Below, in pieces: positions 8,221 through 15,768 of a DNA stretch of 64,000 bases. Numbering within the stretch: the first letter of the stretch is position 1; each line of letters opens with the position of its first letter. The notes beneath the pieces are model-generated. The model did no database searches and was not told the DNA's origin. It saw only the letters and a program-made list of their open reading frames with translations. The translations under genes were made by a program, and so were the position numbers. The DNA is taken from the NCBI GenBank assembly GCA_046349435.1, contig JAXMCI010000015.1:62001-126000 (forward strand), written 5' to 3'. This DNA is from JAXMCI01 sp046349435 (GTDB lineage Bacteria > Pseudomonadota > Alphaproteobacteria > Dongiales > Dongiaceae).

Positions 8221-8949
8221 ATGATTCGGAACTCGCCCGACGGGGCTGCGGCCGACTTGCCCGACGACGACGGATTGCCGCTGACGCTGAACGGGACGGC
8301 GCTGCTCGCCGACCGCTCGGGCGCGCTGCTCGTCCCGGCCCATGCCGCGCTGATCGTCGCCGACCTGCATCTCGAGAAGGGCTCGGGCCTGGCGCGGTCG
8401 GGCAGCCTGCTGCCGCCCTATGACAGCCGCGCCACCCTGGCGGCGCTGGCCGAGGCGATCGAGCGGCGGCGGCCGCAGCGGGTGATCTGCCTCGGCGACA
8501 GCTTCCACGACCGCGACGCGGCGGCGCGGCTCGACGGCGCCGACGCGGCGCTGCTGCGCGCGCTGGTCGCCGGCCGCGAATGGCTGTGGCTGCTCGGCAA
8601 CCACGACCCGGCGCCGCCGGCCGGCATCGGCGGGGCCGTCGCCGAGGAGCTGGTGCTGGGCGGGCTGGTGCTGCGCCACCAGGCGCGGCCCGGGCCGGTG
8701 GCCGGCGAGATCTCCGGCCATCTCCATCCCAAGGCCAGCCTGAGCTGGCGCGGCCGCCGGGTCGGCGGGCGCTGCTTCGTCGCCGGCCGCGCCCGGCTGG
8801 TGCTGCCCGCCTTCGGCGCCTATGCCGGGGGCCTCGACGTGCTGGCGCCGGCGATCTCCGGCCTGTTCGCCGGCGGCTTCGACGCGCTGCTGCTCGGCCG
8901 CCGCCGGCTCGCCCGCTTCAGCGCCGCCCAGCTGCGCCGGGTCGGCTGA
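8221..8949 (+). CDS. pdeM: Ligase-associated DNA damage response endonuclease PdeM
   Basis: A 242-residue calcineurin-like phosphoesterase. Metal-binding motifs in order: DLHLEKG (about residue 46), LGDSFHD (about 92), LGNHD (about 126), and GHLHPK (about 170), which is the full set for a two-metal nuclease. The family member PdeM is an Mn-dependent endonuclease in the ligase-associated repair set, working with the helicase encoded 55 bp upstream and the exonuclease at 2561. ATG at 8221 is chosen; an in-frame TTG at 8206 is possible. A TATGCT hexamer at 8209-8214 could be a -10 box, which would make this start inside the leader and argue for ATG 8221. The MFS gene follows after 2 bases, so expression is linked. 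Confidence 0.92.
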   Translation: MIRNSPDGAAADLPDDDGLPLTLNGTALLADRSGALLVPAHAALIVADLHLEKGSGLARSGSLLPPYDSRATLAALAEAIERRRPQRVICLGDSFHDRDAAARLDGADAALLRALVAGREWLWLLGNHDPAPPAGIGGAVAEELVLGGLVLRHQARPGPVAGEISGHLHPKASLSWRGRRVGGRCFVAGRARLVLPAFGAYAGGLDVLAPAISGLFAGGFDALLLGRRRLARFSAAQLRRVG

Positions 8950-8951
8950 CG

Positions 8952-10370
8952 GTGCAGCCGCCGCAGCCATCGCCGCGGGCCCGCTGGCTCGCGCTCCTGG
9001 TGCTCTGCCTGGGCGTGCTGATGATCGTGCTCGACACCACCATCGTGAACGTCGCGCTGCCCAGCATCCGCGCCGACCTCGCCTTCACCGAGACGAGCCT
9101 GGTGTGGGTGGTGAACGGCTACATGCTTACCTTCGGCGGCTTCCTGCTGCTCGGCGGCCGGCTCGGCGATCTCTACGGGCCGCGCCGCCTGTTCCTCATC
9201 GGCCTGGTGCTGTTCACGCTGGCCTCGGCGGCCTGCGGGCTGGCCCGGTCGCAGTCCTGGCTGATCGCCGCCCGCGCCGTGCAGGGCCTGGGCGGCGCGG
9301 TGGTCTCGGCGGTCGCGCTGGCGCTGATCATGCGGCTGTTCGCCGAGCCCGCCGAGCGCGCCAGGGCGATGGGCGTCTACGGCTTCGTCTGCGCCGGCGG
9401 CGGCAGCCTCGGCGTGCTGCTCGGCGGGCTGCTCACCGGCGCCCTCAGCTGGCACTGGATCTTCCTCGTCAACCTGCCGATCGGCGCCGCCGTGCTCGGG
9501 CTCGCCCTGGCGCTGCTGCCGGCCGACCCCGCCGAGCGGGCGCCGGGGCGCCTCGACGTCGCCGGCGCGATCGCCGTCACGGCGGCGCTGATGCTGGCGG
9601 TGCTCGCCGTCGTCGGCGGCAACGAGGCCGGGTGGGGCTCGCCGCGCACCCTCGGGCTGCTCGGCGCGGCGGCGCTGCTGCTGGCCGCCTTCGTCGTCAT
9701 CGAAGCGCGCGTGGCCTACCCGCTGATGCCGCTGGCGCTGTTCCGGCTGCGCAACGTGGCGACCGCCAATGTCGTCGGCGTGCTGTGGGCCGCGGCGATG
9801 TTCGCCTGGTTCTTCCTCTCCGCCCTCTACCTGCAGCTGGTGCTGGGCTACGACCCCATGCAGGTCGGGCTGGCCTTCCTGCCGGCCAACCTGATCATGG
9901 CGGCCTGCTCGCTCGGCATCTCGGCGATGCTGGTGACGCGGCTCGGGCTGCGCCTGCCGTTCGCCGCCGGGCTGCTGCTCGCCGCGTTCGGCCTCGCCCT
10001 GTTCGCGCGCGCGCCGGTCGACGGGCGCTTCCTGGCCGACGTGCTGCCGGGCATGCTGCTGCTCGGGCTCGGCGCCGGCATCGCCTTCAATCCGGTGCTG
10101 CTGGCGGCGATGAGCGATGTCGCGCCGAGCGAGTCCGGCCTGGCCTCGGGCGTGGCCAACACCGCCTTCATGATGGGCGGCGCGCTCGGGCTGGCCGTGC
10201 TGGCGAGCCTTGCCGCGGCGCGCACGCAGGCGCTGGCGGCGGCCGGGGCGCCGACCGCGGCGGCTCTCGCCGGCGGATATCACGCGGCCTTCCTGGCCGG
10301 CGCCGCCTTCGCGGCGCTGGCCTGCATCATCGGCGCCATCTTCATGCGCACCCGCCATGGCGGGGCCTGA
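8952..10370 (+). CDS. MFS drug-efflux transporter, DHA2 family (EmrB/QacA type)
   Basis: A 472-residue inner-membrane protein with the DHA2 layout of about 14 helices. Diagnostic motifs: LDTTIVNVALPSI in helix 1 (motif D1 of the 14-TMS group), LLGGRLGDLYGPRR after helix 2 (motif A), RAVQGLGGAVV in helix 4 (motif B) and a Gly-rich helix 5 (GGGSLGVLLGGLLTG, motif C, typical of drug:H+ antiporters). Start GTG at 8952, 2 bases after the pdeM stop, so it is read with the repair genes although a functional link is not obvious. The frame extends back inside pdeM, but membrane helices begin only after 8952. Substrate unknown. Confidence 0.9.
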   Translation: MQPPQPSPRARWLALLVLCLGVLMIVLDTTIVNVALPSIRADLAFTETSLVWVVNGYMLTFGGFLLLGGRLGDLYGPRRLFLIGLVLFTLASAACGLARSQSWLIAARAVQGLGGAVVSAVALALIMRLFAEPAERARAMGVYGFVCAGGGSLGVLLGGLLTGALSWHWIFLVNLPIGAAVLGLALALLPADPAERAPGRLDVAGAIAVTAALMLAVLAVVGGNEAGWGSPRTLGLLGAAALLLAAFVVIEARVAYPLMPLALFRLRNVATANVVGVLWAAAMFAWFFLSALYLQLVLGYDPMQVGLAFLPANLIMAACSLGISAMLVTRLGLRLPFAAGLLLAAFGLALFARAPVDGRFLADVLPGMLLLGLGAGIAFNPVLLAAMSDVAPSESGLASGVANTAFMMGGALGLAVLASLAAARTQALAAAGAPTAAALAGGYHAAFLAGAAFAALACIIGAIFMRTRHGGA

Positions 10371-10424
10371 CGAAACGGCCGCCATGCTCCATATGGTTCG
10401 GACCGCACCCGACCGGAGCCCGAG

Positions 10425-11818
10425 ATGACCGCGCCCGTCCTGTTCTGGTTCCGCCAGGATCTCCGCCTGGCGGACAATCCCGGCCTCGCCGCGGCGATCG
10501 CCACCGGCCGCCCGGTGCTGCCGGTCTACGTGCTCGACGAGGCGGCGCCGGGCCGCTGGCGGCCGGGCGGCGCATCCCGCTGGTGGTTGCATCACAGCCT
10601 GGCGGCTCGCCGCCGAGCTCGCGCGTCGCGGCGCGCCGCTGGTCCGCGGCGCGCCGCGGCGGCCGAGGCGATCCCGGCGCTGGCCGCCGAGACGCCGCGG
10701 CGGTGCACTGGAACCGCTGCTACGAGCCCTTCGCGATCGCCCGCGACGCCCTGAAGCAGAGGCCGGCCGAGGCCGGCGTCGGCGCGACCAGCCACAACGC
10801 CGCGCTGCTCGCCGAGCCCTGGACGGTGCGCACCGGTGCCGGCCAGCCCTACAAGGTGTTCACCCTGTTCTGGCGGGCGCTGCGCGCCGAGCGCGCCCCG
10901 CCGCCGCCCCTGCCCGCCCCGGCGGCGATCGCCGCGCCGGAGCGCCTGCCGCGCTCCGACGCGCTCGACTCCTGGGAACTGCTGCCCAGCCGCCCCGACT
11001 GGGCCGGCGGGCTGCGCGAGGCTCCGGCGGCCGGGCGAGGCCGGGGCGCGCGATGGCCCGCCGCCTTCGCCGACCGCGTCGCCGGCTACGGCAGCGGCCG
11101 CGACCGGCCCGACCGCGACGGCACCTCGCGCCTGTCGGCGCACCTGCATTGGGGCGAGGTCGGGCCGCGCCAGGCCTGGCACGCCGCGCTCGCCGCGGCG
11201 GCGGCCGGCGGCGACGAGGGCGCCGCCGAGCCCTTCCTGCGCGAGCTCGCCTGGCGCGAGTTCGCCTGGCACCTGCTGTTCCACTGGCCCGAGCTGCCGG
11301 AGCGGCCCTGGCGGCCGGCCTTCGCCGCCTTCCCCTGGGCCGAGGATCCGGCGGCGCTGGCCGCCTGGCAGCGCGGCCGCACCGGCTATCCCATCGTCGA
11401 TGCCGGGATGCGCCAGCTCTGGCACACCGGCTGGATGCACAACCGGGTGCGGATGATCGTCGCCTCCTTCCTGGTCAAGGACCTGCTCATCTCCTGGCAG
11501 CGCGGCCAGGACTGGTTCTGGGACACGCTGGTCGACGCCGACCTCGCCAACAACGCCGCCGGCTGGCAGTGGGTGGCCGGCTCCGGCGCCGACGCCGCGC
11601 CCTATTTCCGCGTCTTCAACCCGGTGCTGCAGGGCCGCAAGTTCGACCCCGAGATCGATGGCGGCGTCTATGCCGCGCTTGTTCCGGTTTTCATCCAACT
11701 CGATCTCAATGCGGGGAATCATCAGCTGGAGCTGCGGTACAAGCAGCGCTATGTTCCGCCGAAGACGAATTATGGCGGACAATCATATTTCTGCGTGACC
11801 CTATTCGAGCTTCCCTGA
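10425..11818 (+). pseudogene. phr: Deoxyribodipyrimidine photolyase, frameshifted and with a replaced C-terminus
   Basis: The reading starts as a normal CPD photolyase (ATG 10425; LFWFRQDLRLADNP, then GGASRWWLHHSL) but homology then hops between frames: frame of 10425 to about 10604; a +1 frame at 10606 (LAAELARRGAPLV); back to the first near 10660 (AAEAIPALAAET); and to a third from about 10697 (VHWNRCYEP). Another compensating pair seems to lie near 11020-11060. The FAD/DNA-binding C-terminal domain is then good (TSRLSAHLHWGE, WREFAWHLL, TGYPIVDAGMRQL, NRVRMI, NNAAGWQWVAGSG, VFNPVLQGRKFDP). After about 11660 the expected last ~70 residues are replaced by an unrelated, lower-GC stretch ending at 11818. 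Not functional as read; clustered indels could be partly sequencing error, but the foreign tail is not. Confidence 0.85.
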
Positions 11819-11968
11819 TCGAGAAGCACGGCGCGAGATACTCGTCGGCTTGAGGGGGGCCTCACGGGGAACTGCCGCTGCGGCTCCTGCCGGTGGCCCC
11901 CCATCGGCATTGCCGAAGGCTAGCGCGGCCTAATATCCTGTCGGTCAGCGCAGGACGGAGGTTCGGCA
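11660..11968. other. Low-GC segment fused to the photolyase, and zur leader
   Basis: From about 11675 to 11850 base composition drops visibly (caatcatatttc, gaagacgaattatgg) compared with everything around it. In the photolyase frame it reads FIQLDLNAGNHQLELRYKQR and on to a TGA at 11816; this resembles a beta-strand-rich protein end, but I do not recognise it. It may be the 3' end of a transferred gene. From 11854 to 11902 an 8-bp perfect stem (GGGGGGCC with GGCCCCCC) brackets a GC-rich loop, a possible terminator without a T-run. TTGCCG (11910) and TAATAT (11931), 15 bp apart, are a weak promoter candidate for zur. Confidence 0.5.
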
Positions 11969-12499
11969 ATGGCGGCCAAGGTGGCGGCAGTGGACGGCTT
12001 CGACGAGAGCCGGCGCTCCTTCGGGCAGCGGCCGCACGACCACCAGGCCTGCGTCGCCGAGGCGCTCGACAAGGCGGCGCTGCTCTGCGACCGGCGCGGC
12101 GCGCGGCTGACCGAGCTGCGCCGCGAGGTGCTCGAGCTGGTCTGGCGCAGCCACGCGCCGGTCGGCGCCTACGAGGTGCTCGGCCGGCTGCAGCAGCGCG
12201 GCGGCAAGCCGGCGGCGCCGCCCACCGTCTACCGCGCGCTCGACTTCCTGCTCGAGCACGGGCTGGTCCACCGGCTGGAATCGCTCAACGCCTATATCGG
12301 CTGCCCGCATCCCGAGCAGCGCCACACCAGCCAGTTCCTGATCTGCCGGGATTGCGGCGGCGTGGCCGAGATCTACGACCCCAACATCGCCGCCGCGGTC
12401 TCGACCAGCGCGGCGGCGGCCGGCTTCGTGGTCAGCCGGCTGACCATCGAGATGCAGGGCCTCTGCCCGAAATGCCGCGGCGAGGCCGCGGTGCAGTAG
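11969..12499 (+). CDS. zur: Fur-family transcriptional regulator, Zur type
   Basis: A 176-residue Fur-superfamily repressor, most like Zur, which binds DNA when charged with zinc and represses zinc uptake genes. Seen: winged-helix N-terminal domain (LTELRREVLELVWRSHAPVG, then PTVYRALDFLLEHGLVHRLE), and a dimerisation domain with two CxxC zinc-structural pairs, CRDCG (about residue 127) and CPKC (about 167). HPEQRHTSQFL supplies the histidines. A leader of ~30 residues containing H and C precedes the usual start, as in other alphaproteobacterial Zur proteins. GGAGG lies about 9 bases before the ATG. No zinc transporter genes adjoin, so targets lie elsewhere. Zur is preferred to Fur from motif spacing; not proven. 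Confidence 0.85.
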   Translation: MAAKVAAVDGFDESRRSFGQRPHDHQACVAEALDKAALLCDRRGARLTELRREVLELVWRSHAPVGAYEVLGRLQQRGGKPAAPPTVYRALDFLLEHGLVHRLESLNAYIGCPHPEQRHTSQFLICRDCGGVAEIYDPNIAAAVSTSAAAAGFVVSRLTIEMQGLCPKCRGEAAVQ

Positions 12500-12503
12500 C
12501 GGC

Positions 12504-13058
12504 TCAGCCGCGCAGCACGGCCTCCACATAGCGGCGGAAGTGAGCGAGGCCGGGCGTCGGGAGGCCGGCCACCTTGGCCTCGTCGTCCCAGCGCCGCAGC
12601 GCGGCCGCCTCGGCCGCCTGCGGGCCGGCGGCGAAGGCAGCGGTTTCGGCGGCGCCGAGCGGCCCGCCCTGCAGCTTCAGGCTCAGCACCGAGGCCGGCG
12701 AGAGGCGCCCGAGATAGCCGGGCTCGGCCGTGCAGAGATAGCGCTTGGCGGCGACGTGCAGGCGCACCGGCTCGGTCACCGCCGGCCCGAAATGCCGCGA
12801 CAGCCACGCCGAGGCGACGCTCTCATGCTCGGTGTCGATGCCTTGCTCGGCGATGTCCTCGGGCTCCTCGACCAGCAGGTGGCCGATGTCGTGCAGCAGC
12901 GCGGCGGCGATCAGCGCCGGCGGGGCGCCGTCGCGCTCGGCGCAGAGCGCCGCCTGCAGCGCATGCTCGGCCTGGCTGACGCCCTCGCCGTAATGCGCGC
13001 CGCCCTTGTCGGCGAACAGCCGCTCGATCTCGGCGATCACGGGATGCGTGGCGCTCAT
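12504..13058 (-). CDS. tmpB: HD-domain mixed-valence di-iron oxygenase, TmpB/PhnZ type
   Basis: A 184-residue HD-fold protein. In the TmpAB pathway, TmpB oxidatively cleaves the C-P bond of (R)-1-hydroxy-2-(trimethylamino)ethylphosphonate, giving glycine betaine and phosphate; PhnZ does the same on the hydroxylated 2-aminoethylphosphonate. Seen: HYGEGVSQAEH (about residues 22-32), resembling the substrate-gating loop plus first iron histidine of the PhnZ/TmpB class; LLHDIGH (HD at 56-57); TEHE (histidine 78). Start ATG 13058 has GGAGG 7 bases upstream and overlaps the tmpA stop by ATGA. Pairing with a betaine-hydroxylase-like enzyme within a phosphonate region favours TmpB over PhnZ. An ordinary HD phosphohydrolase would be the alternative. 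Confidence 0.82.
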   Translation of the reverse strand: MSATHPVIAEIERLFADKGGAHYGEGVSQAEHALQAALCAERDGAPPALIAAALLHDIGHLLVEEPEDIAEQGIDTEHESVASAWLSRHFGPAVTEPVRLHVAAKRYLCTAEPGYLGRLSPASVLSLKLQGGPLGAAETAAFAAGPQAAEAAALRRWDDEAKVAGLPTPGLAHFRRYVEAVLRG

Positions 13059-14188
13059 CTCTTTCCTCCGATCTGACGGGCGATCTGGCGGGCCAGCACG
13101 CGACGCCGGCTCGCAACGCCATCGCGGTCGACGTAGCAGCCCTGCAGGTGCCGGCGGCCGCGATTGGGGTCGAACGCGGTGCGGCCGTGCAGCGCCCGCT
13201 GGTTCATCATCACAACGCAATCGCCCGGCGCCAGCCGCAGCCGCACCTCACCCTCCGGCCGGCGCAGGATGCGGGCGAAGGCACGGCAGGCGCGGTACCA
13301 CGGCTCGACCTCTGGCTCGGGCAGGTCGAGCGGCGCCATCGAGCGGTTGTTGAAGTGGATGCCGACCACCGCGCCCTCGAAGTCGGTCTCGATCACCGGC
13401 GTGGTGGCGGTGAGGTCGGCGTCGGCGCTGCGGAAGCGGAAGGGCAGCGGCAGCCGCGACAGGCGATCGAAGGCGTCGGGATCCTCGTCGCGCAGCAGCC
13501 CGGCGGCGCGGAAGCCGTCGACCAGCACCGTCTCGCCGCCCGGCGCCTCGCATTCCAGGCAGTGCAGCAGCTGGATGCCGGGCGCCGGGAAGCGATAGGG
13601 ATTGTCGGTGTGCACGCCGAGCGCCAGCGCGGTGTCGGCGAGGTTGTTCGGGTCGGGCTTCGACATGACGTCGAAGTGCCGGCCGTAGTTGGTCACCCGG
13701 ACATGGCCGAGCCGGTCGCCGACCGCCGCCACCGCGGCGCTCTCCAGCGGCACGCGGCGGATGAGCAGGAAGCCCAGCGCCTCGAAGCGCTCGAGCGCGG
13801 CGAGCTCGGCCGCCGGGTCGGCGAGCAGGGTCGGCCAATCCACCTCGGGCAGCGGCGAGAGACCGGCGCCCCACAGCTCGGGCCGCGCCCGCCGCTGCCG
13901 TCGCGCCGCGGCGCCGAGCTCGTGGGCGGCGAGCCAGGCGGCGGGATAGCGGCTGGCATGCCCGTCGTTCCACGCCACCTCGAGCGCACCGTCCGGCCCG
14001 AGCGTGACATGCCGCGGCGCGATGTCGTCGGGGATGTCGAGCAGGTCGAGCAGGCGCTGGCCGTTGGCGTGCCGGCAGGCCGGGCAGAGGCAGTTGTCGC
14101 GCAGCCAGATCGCGGGGAAGCGGCTGGCCGCGCCCCCGGCCCAGCGGACGGCGACAGCGGTGCCCGCGGCCTCCGCGCCGGCGAGCAC
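13055..14188 (-). CDS. tmpA: 2-OG/Fe(II) dioxygenase, TmpA type (2-trimethylaminoethylphosphonate dioxygenase)
   Basis: A 377-residue enzyme of the gamma-butyrobetaine hydroxylase family. N-terminal zinc domain: WLRDNCLCPACRH (about residues 28-40). Catalytic TauD-like domain: iron ligands GVHTDNPYRF (H193, D195) and RALHGRTAFDP (H334), with R336 for 2-oxoglutarate. TmpA hydroxylates the trimethylated analogue of 2-aminoethylphosphonate before TmpB cuts the C-P bond. Coupling to the HD gene (ATGA overlap) and the phnWAY genes upstream supports TmpA over a carnitine-pathway hydroxylase. The frame runs back through the palindromic repeat into the IS element; GTG at 14188 is the first start giving the expected N-terminus (VLAGAEAAG) and keeps the repeat non-coding. 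The IS now separates it from its probable promoter. Confidence 0.82.
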   Translation of the reverse strand: MLAGAEAAGTAVAVRWAGGAASRFPAIWLRDNCLCPACRHANGQRLLDLLDIPDDIAPRHVTLGPDGALEVAWNDGHASRYPAAWLAAHELGAAARRQRRARPELWGAGLSPLPEVDWPTLLADPAAELAALERFEALGFLLIRRVPLESAAVAAVGDRLGHVRVTNYGRHFDVMSKPDPNNLADTALALGVHTDNPYRFPAPGIQLLHCLECEAPGGETVLVDGFRAAGLLRDEDPDAFDRLSRLPLPFRFRSADADLTATTPVIETDFEGAVVGIHFNNRSMAPLDLPEPEVEPWYRACRAFARILRRPEGEVRLRLAPGDCVVMMNQRALHGRTAFDPNRGRRHLQGCYVDRDGVASRRRVLARQIARQIGGKR

Positions 14189-14218
14189 GGACGCCCTGCC
14201 ACGCGCCTCCTCGGGCTC

Positions 14219-14232
14219 ATCGCCGGGCTTGA
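14219..14232. repeat. Palindromic intergenic repeat, copy 2, left half (interrupted by IS)
   Basis: ATCGCCGGGCTTGA is the left stem plus loop of a hairpin whose right stem (CCCGGCGAT, 15656-15664) lies on the other side of the IS element. Restored, it reads ATCGCCGGG-CTTGA-CCCGGCGAT, the same design as the hairpins in copy 1. The tmpA frame is open through it, but the proposed GTG start lies beyond. Confidence 0.8.
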
Positions 14233-15650
14233 CCCCATAGGCGCTAGGATAGGGGGGGTGGGCTCTCATGACGATTGGGTTTGAGGGCGTGGCTGCGACC
14301 AATCGACTCGGATTGCAGCTTTCGGCTTGGCCGCGGCGCTGGGTTGCGATTCAAGCTGCGGATGAACGACATGGGGATCGATTCGCCGCACGCCAGGATC
14401 GGCGATTTGCTGGTGGCGCGGCTGGGTGGTGCCGAAGCGCTGGAGGCTTCGGCGCGCCTTCATGGGGCCTTTCAGCGGGCCCGCAAGATCAAGAGCGCGG
14501 TCGATCTGCTTGGACTGCTGATGAGCTACGCGCCGGGCGGCCGGTCGCTGCGTGTGACGGCGGCCGAAGCCGCGGCTCGGGACATCGCCGAGCTTTGCGA
14601 TGTCTCGCTGCTCGAACGTTTCCAACGCTGCGGCCCCTGGCTGATGGCGCTTTGCAGCGAGCTGCTGGCCCGCGGTGCCGCCCCGATCGCCGGGTTCGAG
14701 GGGCGGGTCCGGTTGATCGACGGCAGCCTCATAAAGGGCCCCGGCAAGAGCCGCTGGCGCCTGCATTTGTGCTACGACGCGGGTGCCGAGCGGATGGCCG
14801 ACCTCGCCCTGACGACGATGAAGCAAGGCGAGAAGCTGGAGCGCGTACGCCTGCAGCCGGGCGAGATCGCCATCTTCGACCGCGGCTATCCGCACGCCGA
14901 CAGCCTGCGCAAGGTGCGCCAGGACGGCAACGAGCTGCTCGGCCGGGTCACCTGGAACAGCCTCAACATGCGCGATGGCGAGAACCGGCCGCTGGACTGG
15001 CCGAAGCTGCTCGCCCAGGCAGCCCGCGAGGGCAGCGTCGACATCGCGGTGACCGTGCACAAGCCGCGGGGGCGCTTCGAGCCGCTGCCGCTGCGCCTGG
15101 TCATCCTGCCGAAGCCGGCCGACGCAGCCACCAGCGCACGCAAGAAAGCCGCCAAGACCGCCAGCAAGAACCAGCACCATGTCGACCCGCGCACCTTGCA
15201 GGCCGCCGAGTGCATGATCCTCATCACCTCGCTCGACGCCGCCGCCTTCCCACCCCAGCGCCTCGCCGATCTCTACCGCGTTCGCTGGCAGATCGAGCTC
15301 GCCATCAAACGGCTGAAATCCATACTTCATATCGATCGGCTGCCTGCCAAGGACCCCGATCTGGCACGAACCTGGATCGCCGCTCACCTGCTTCTTGCCC
15401 TGCTGATCGACGACGTCACGGCCAAACTCGCCGAATCTCCCCCCTCTGCACCACCACACCAAGATCCCAGTCTGGCGCCGCGTCTGCGTCCTCGCCAAAG
15501 CACTACTCGCCGCCATCTGGCCGCCGCTCGATCCCAGGCAGCTCGCAGCCATCTTCCACAGGCACTGGCGGCTGCTCGCAGAAGCTCCGCGACGACGACA
15601 GCTCCAGTCGATTCCGAGGCCATGCCAGACCTAACCTAGCGCCTATGGGG
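14233..15650 (+). mobile_element. IS4-family insertion sequence, 1.42 kb
   Basis: Terminal inverted repeats begin CCCCATAGGCGCTAGG at both ends (14233 rightward, 15650 leftward), followed by one mismatch and TAGG. The 5-bp loop CTTGA is present directly outside each end (14228-14232 and 15651-15655). If the outermost C/G is assigned to the target, the duplication is instead 7 bp (GCTTGAC) and the element runs 14234-15649. The IS interrupts a palindromic repeat exactly in its loop, between phnY and tmpA. One transposase gene fills the element. Confidence 0.88.
14362..15639 (+). CDS. IS4-family transposase (probably frameshifted near its end)
   Basis: A DDE transposase of the IS4 family. Catalytic residues: first Asp in LIDGSLIKG (about residue 120), second in IAIFDRGYPHAD, and the Y(2)R(3)E(6)K signature as YRVRWQIELAIKRLK. 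ATG 14362 gives 425 residues; the frame is open to a TTG at 14275. After TAKLAESPP the protein turns low-complexity (RRHLAAARSQAARSH), whereas reading +1 after the C6 run at 15439-15444 gives a natural IS4 ending (IPVWRRVCVLAKALLAAIW, then FHRHWRLL) stopping at TAA 15632-15634. Either the run slips, as in some programmed frameshifts, or an extra C has damaged the gene, or it is a sequencing error. Confidence 0.88.
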   Translation: MNDMGIDSPHARIGDLLVARLGGAEALEASARLHGAFQRARKIKSAVDLLGLLMSYAPGGRSLRVTAAEAAARDIAELCDVSLLERFQRCGPWLMALCSELLARGAAPIAGFEGRVRLIDGSLIKGPGKSRWRLHLCYDAGAERMADLALTTMKQGEKLERVRLQPGEIAIFDRGYPHADSLRKVRQDGNELLGRVTWNSLNMRDGENRPLDWPKLLAQAAREGSVDIAVTVHKPRGRFEPLPLRLVILPKPADAATSARKKAAKTASKNQHHVDPRTLQAAECMILITSLDAAAFPPQRLADLYRVRWQIELAIKRLKSILHIDRLPAKDPDLARTWIAAHLLLALLIDDVTAKLAESPPSAPPHQDPSLAPRLRPRQSTTRRHLAAARSQAARSHLPQALAAARRSSATTTAPVDSEAMPDLT

Positions 15651-15731
15651 CTTGACCCGGCGATCCATGCCGACGCCTCCACTGGAGGCGCCAGTGCGGT
15701 CGCCCTGGATCGCCGGCTCAAGGCCGGCGAT
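15651..15731. repeat. Palindromic intergenic repeat, copy 2, right part
   Basis: Contains the displaced loop and right stem of the first hairpin (CTTGA then CCCGGCGAT) and the complete second hairpin ATCGCCGGC-TCAAG-GCCGGCGAT at 15709-15731. A smaller stem (GCCTCCACTGGAGGC) lies between them. It abuts the IS on the left and lies 37 bp downstream of the phnY stop. Confidence 0.8.
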
Positions 15732-15768
15732 GACAAGGGGGGGCGGTTCGACGCCACCGGCAGTTGCC

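Noticed and set aside
13055..14188. Gamma-butyrobetaine hydroxylase of carnitine synthesis
   Set aside because: Sequence alone would allow it, but four-base coupling to a PhnZ/TmpB-type HD oxygenase beside phnWAY makes TmpA the better reading.
13055..14302. tmpA starting within the IS element (longer open frame)
   Set aside because: The extra residues are encoded by the palindromic repeat and IS terminus and match nothing in the family; the GTG at 14188 gives the normal N-terminus.
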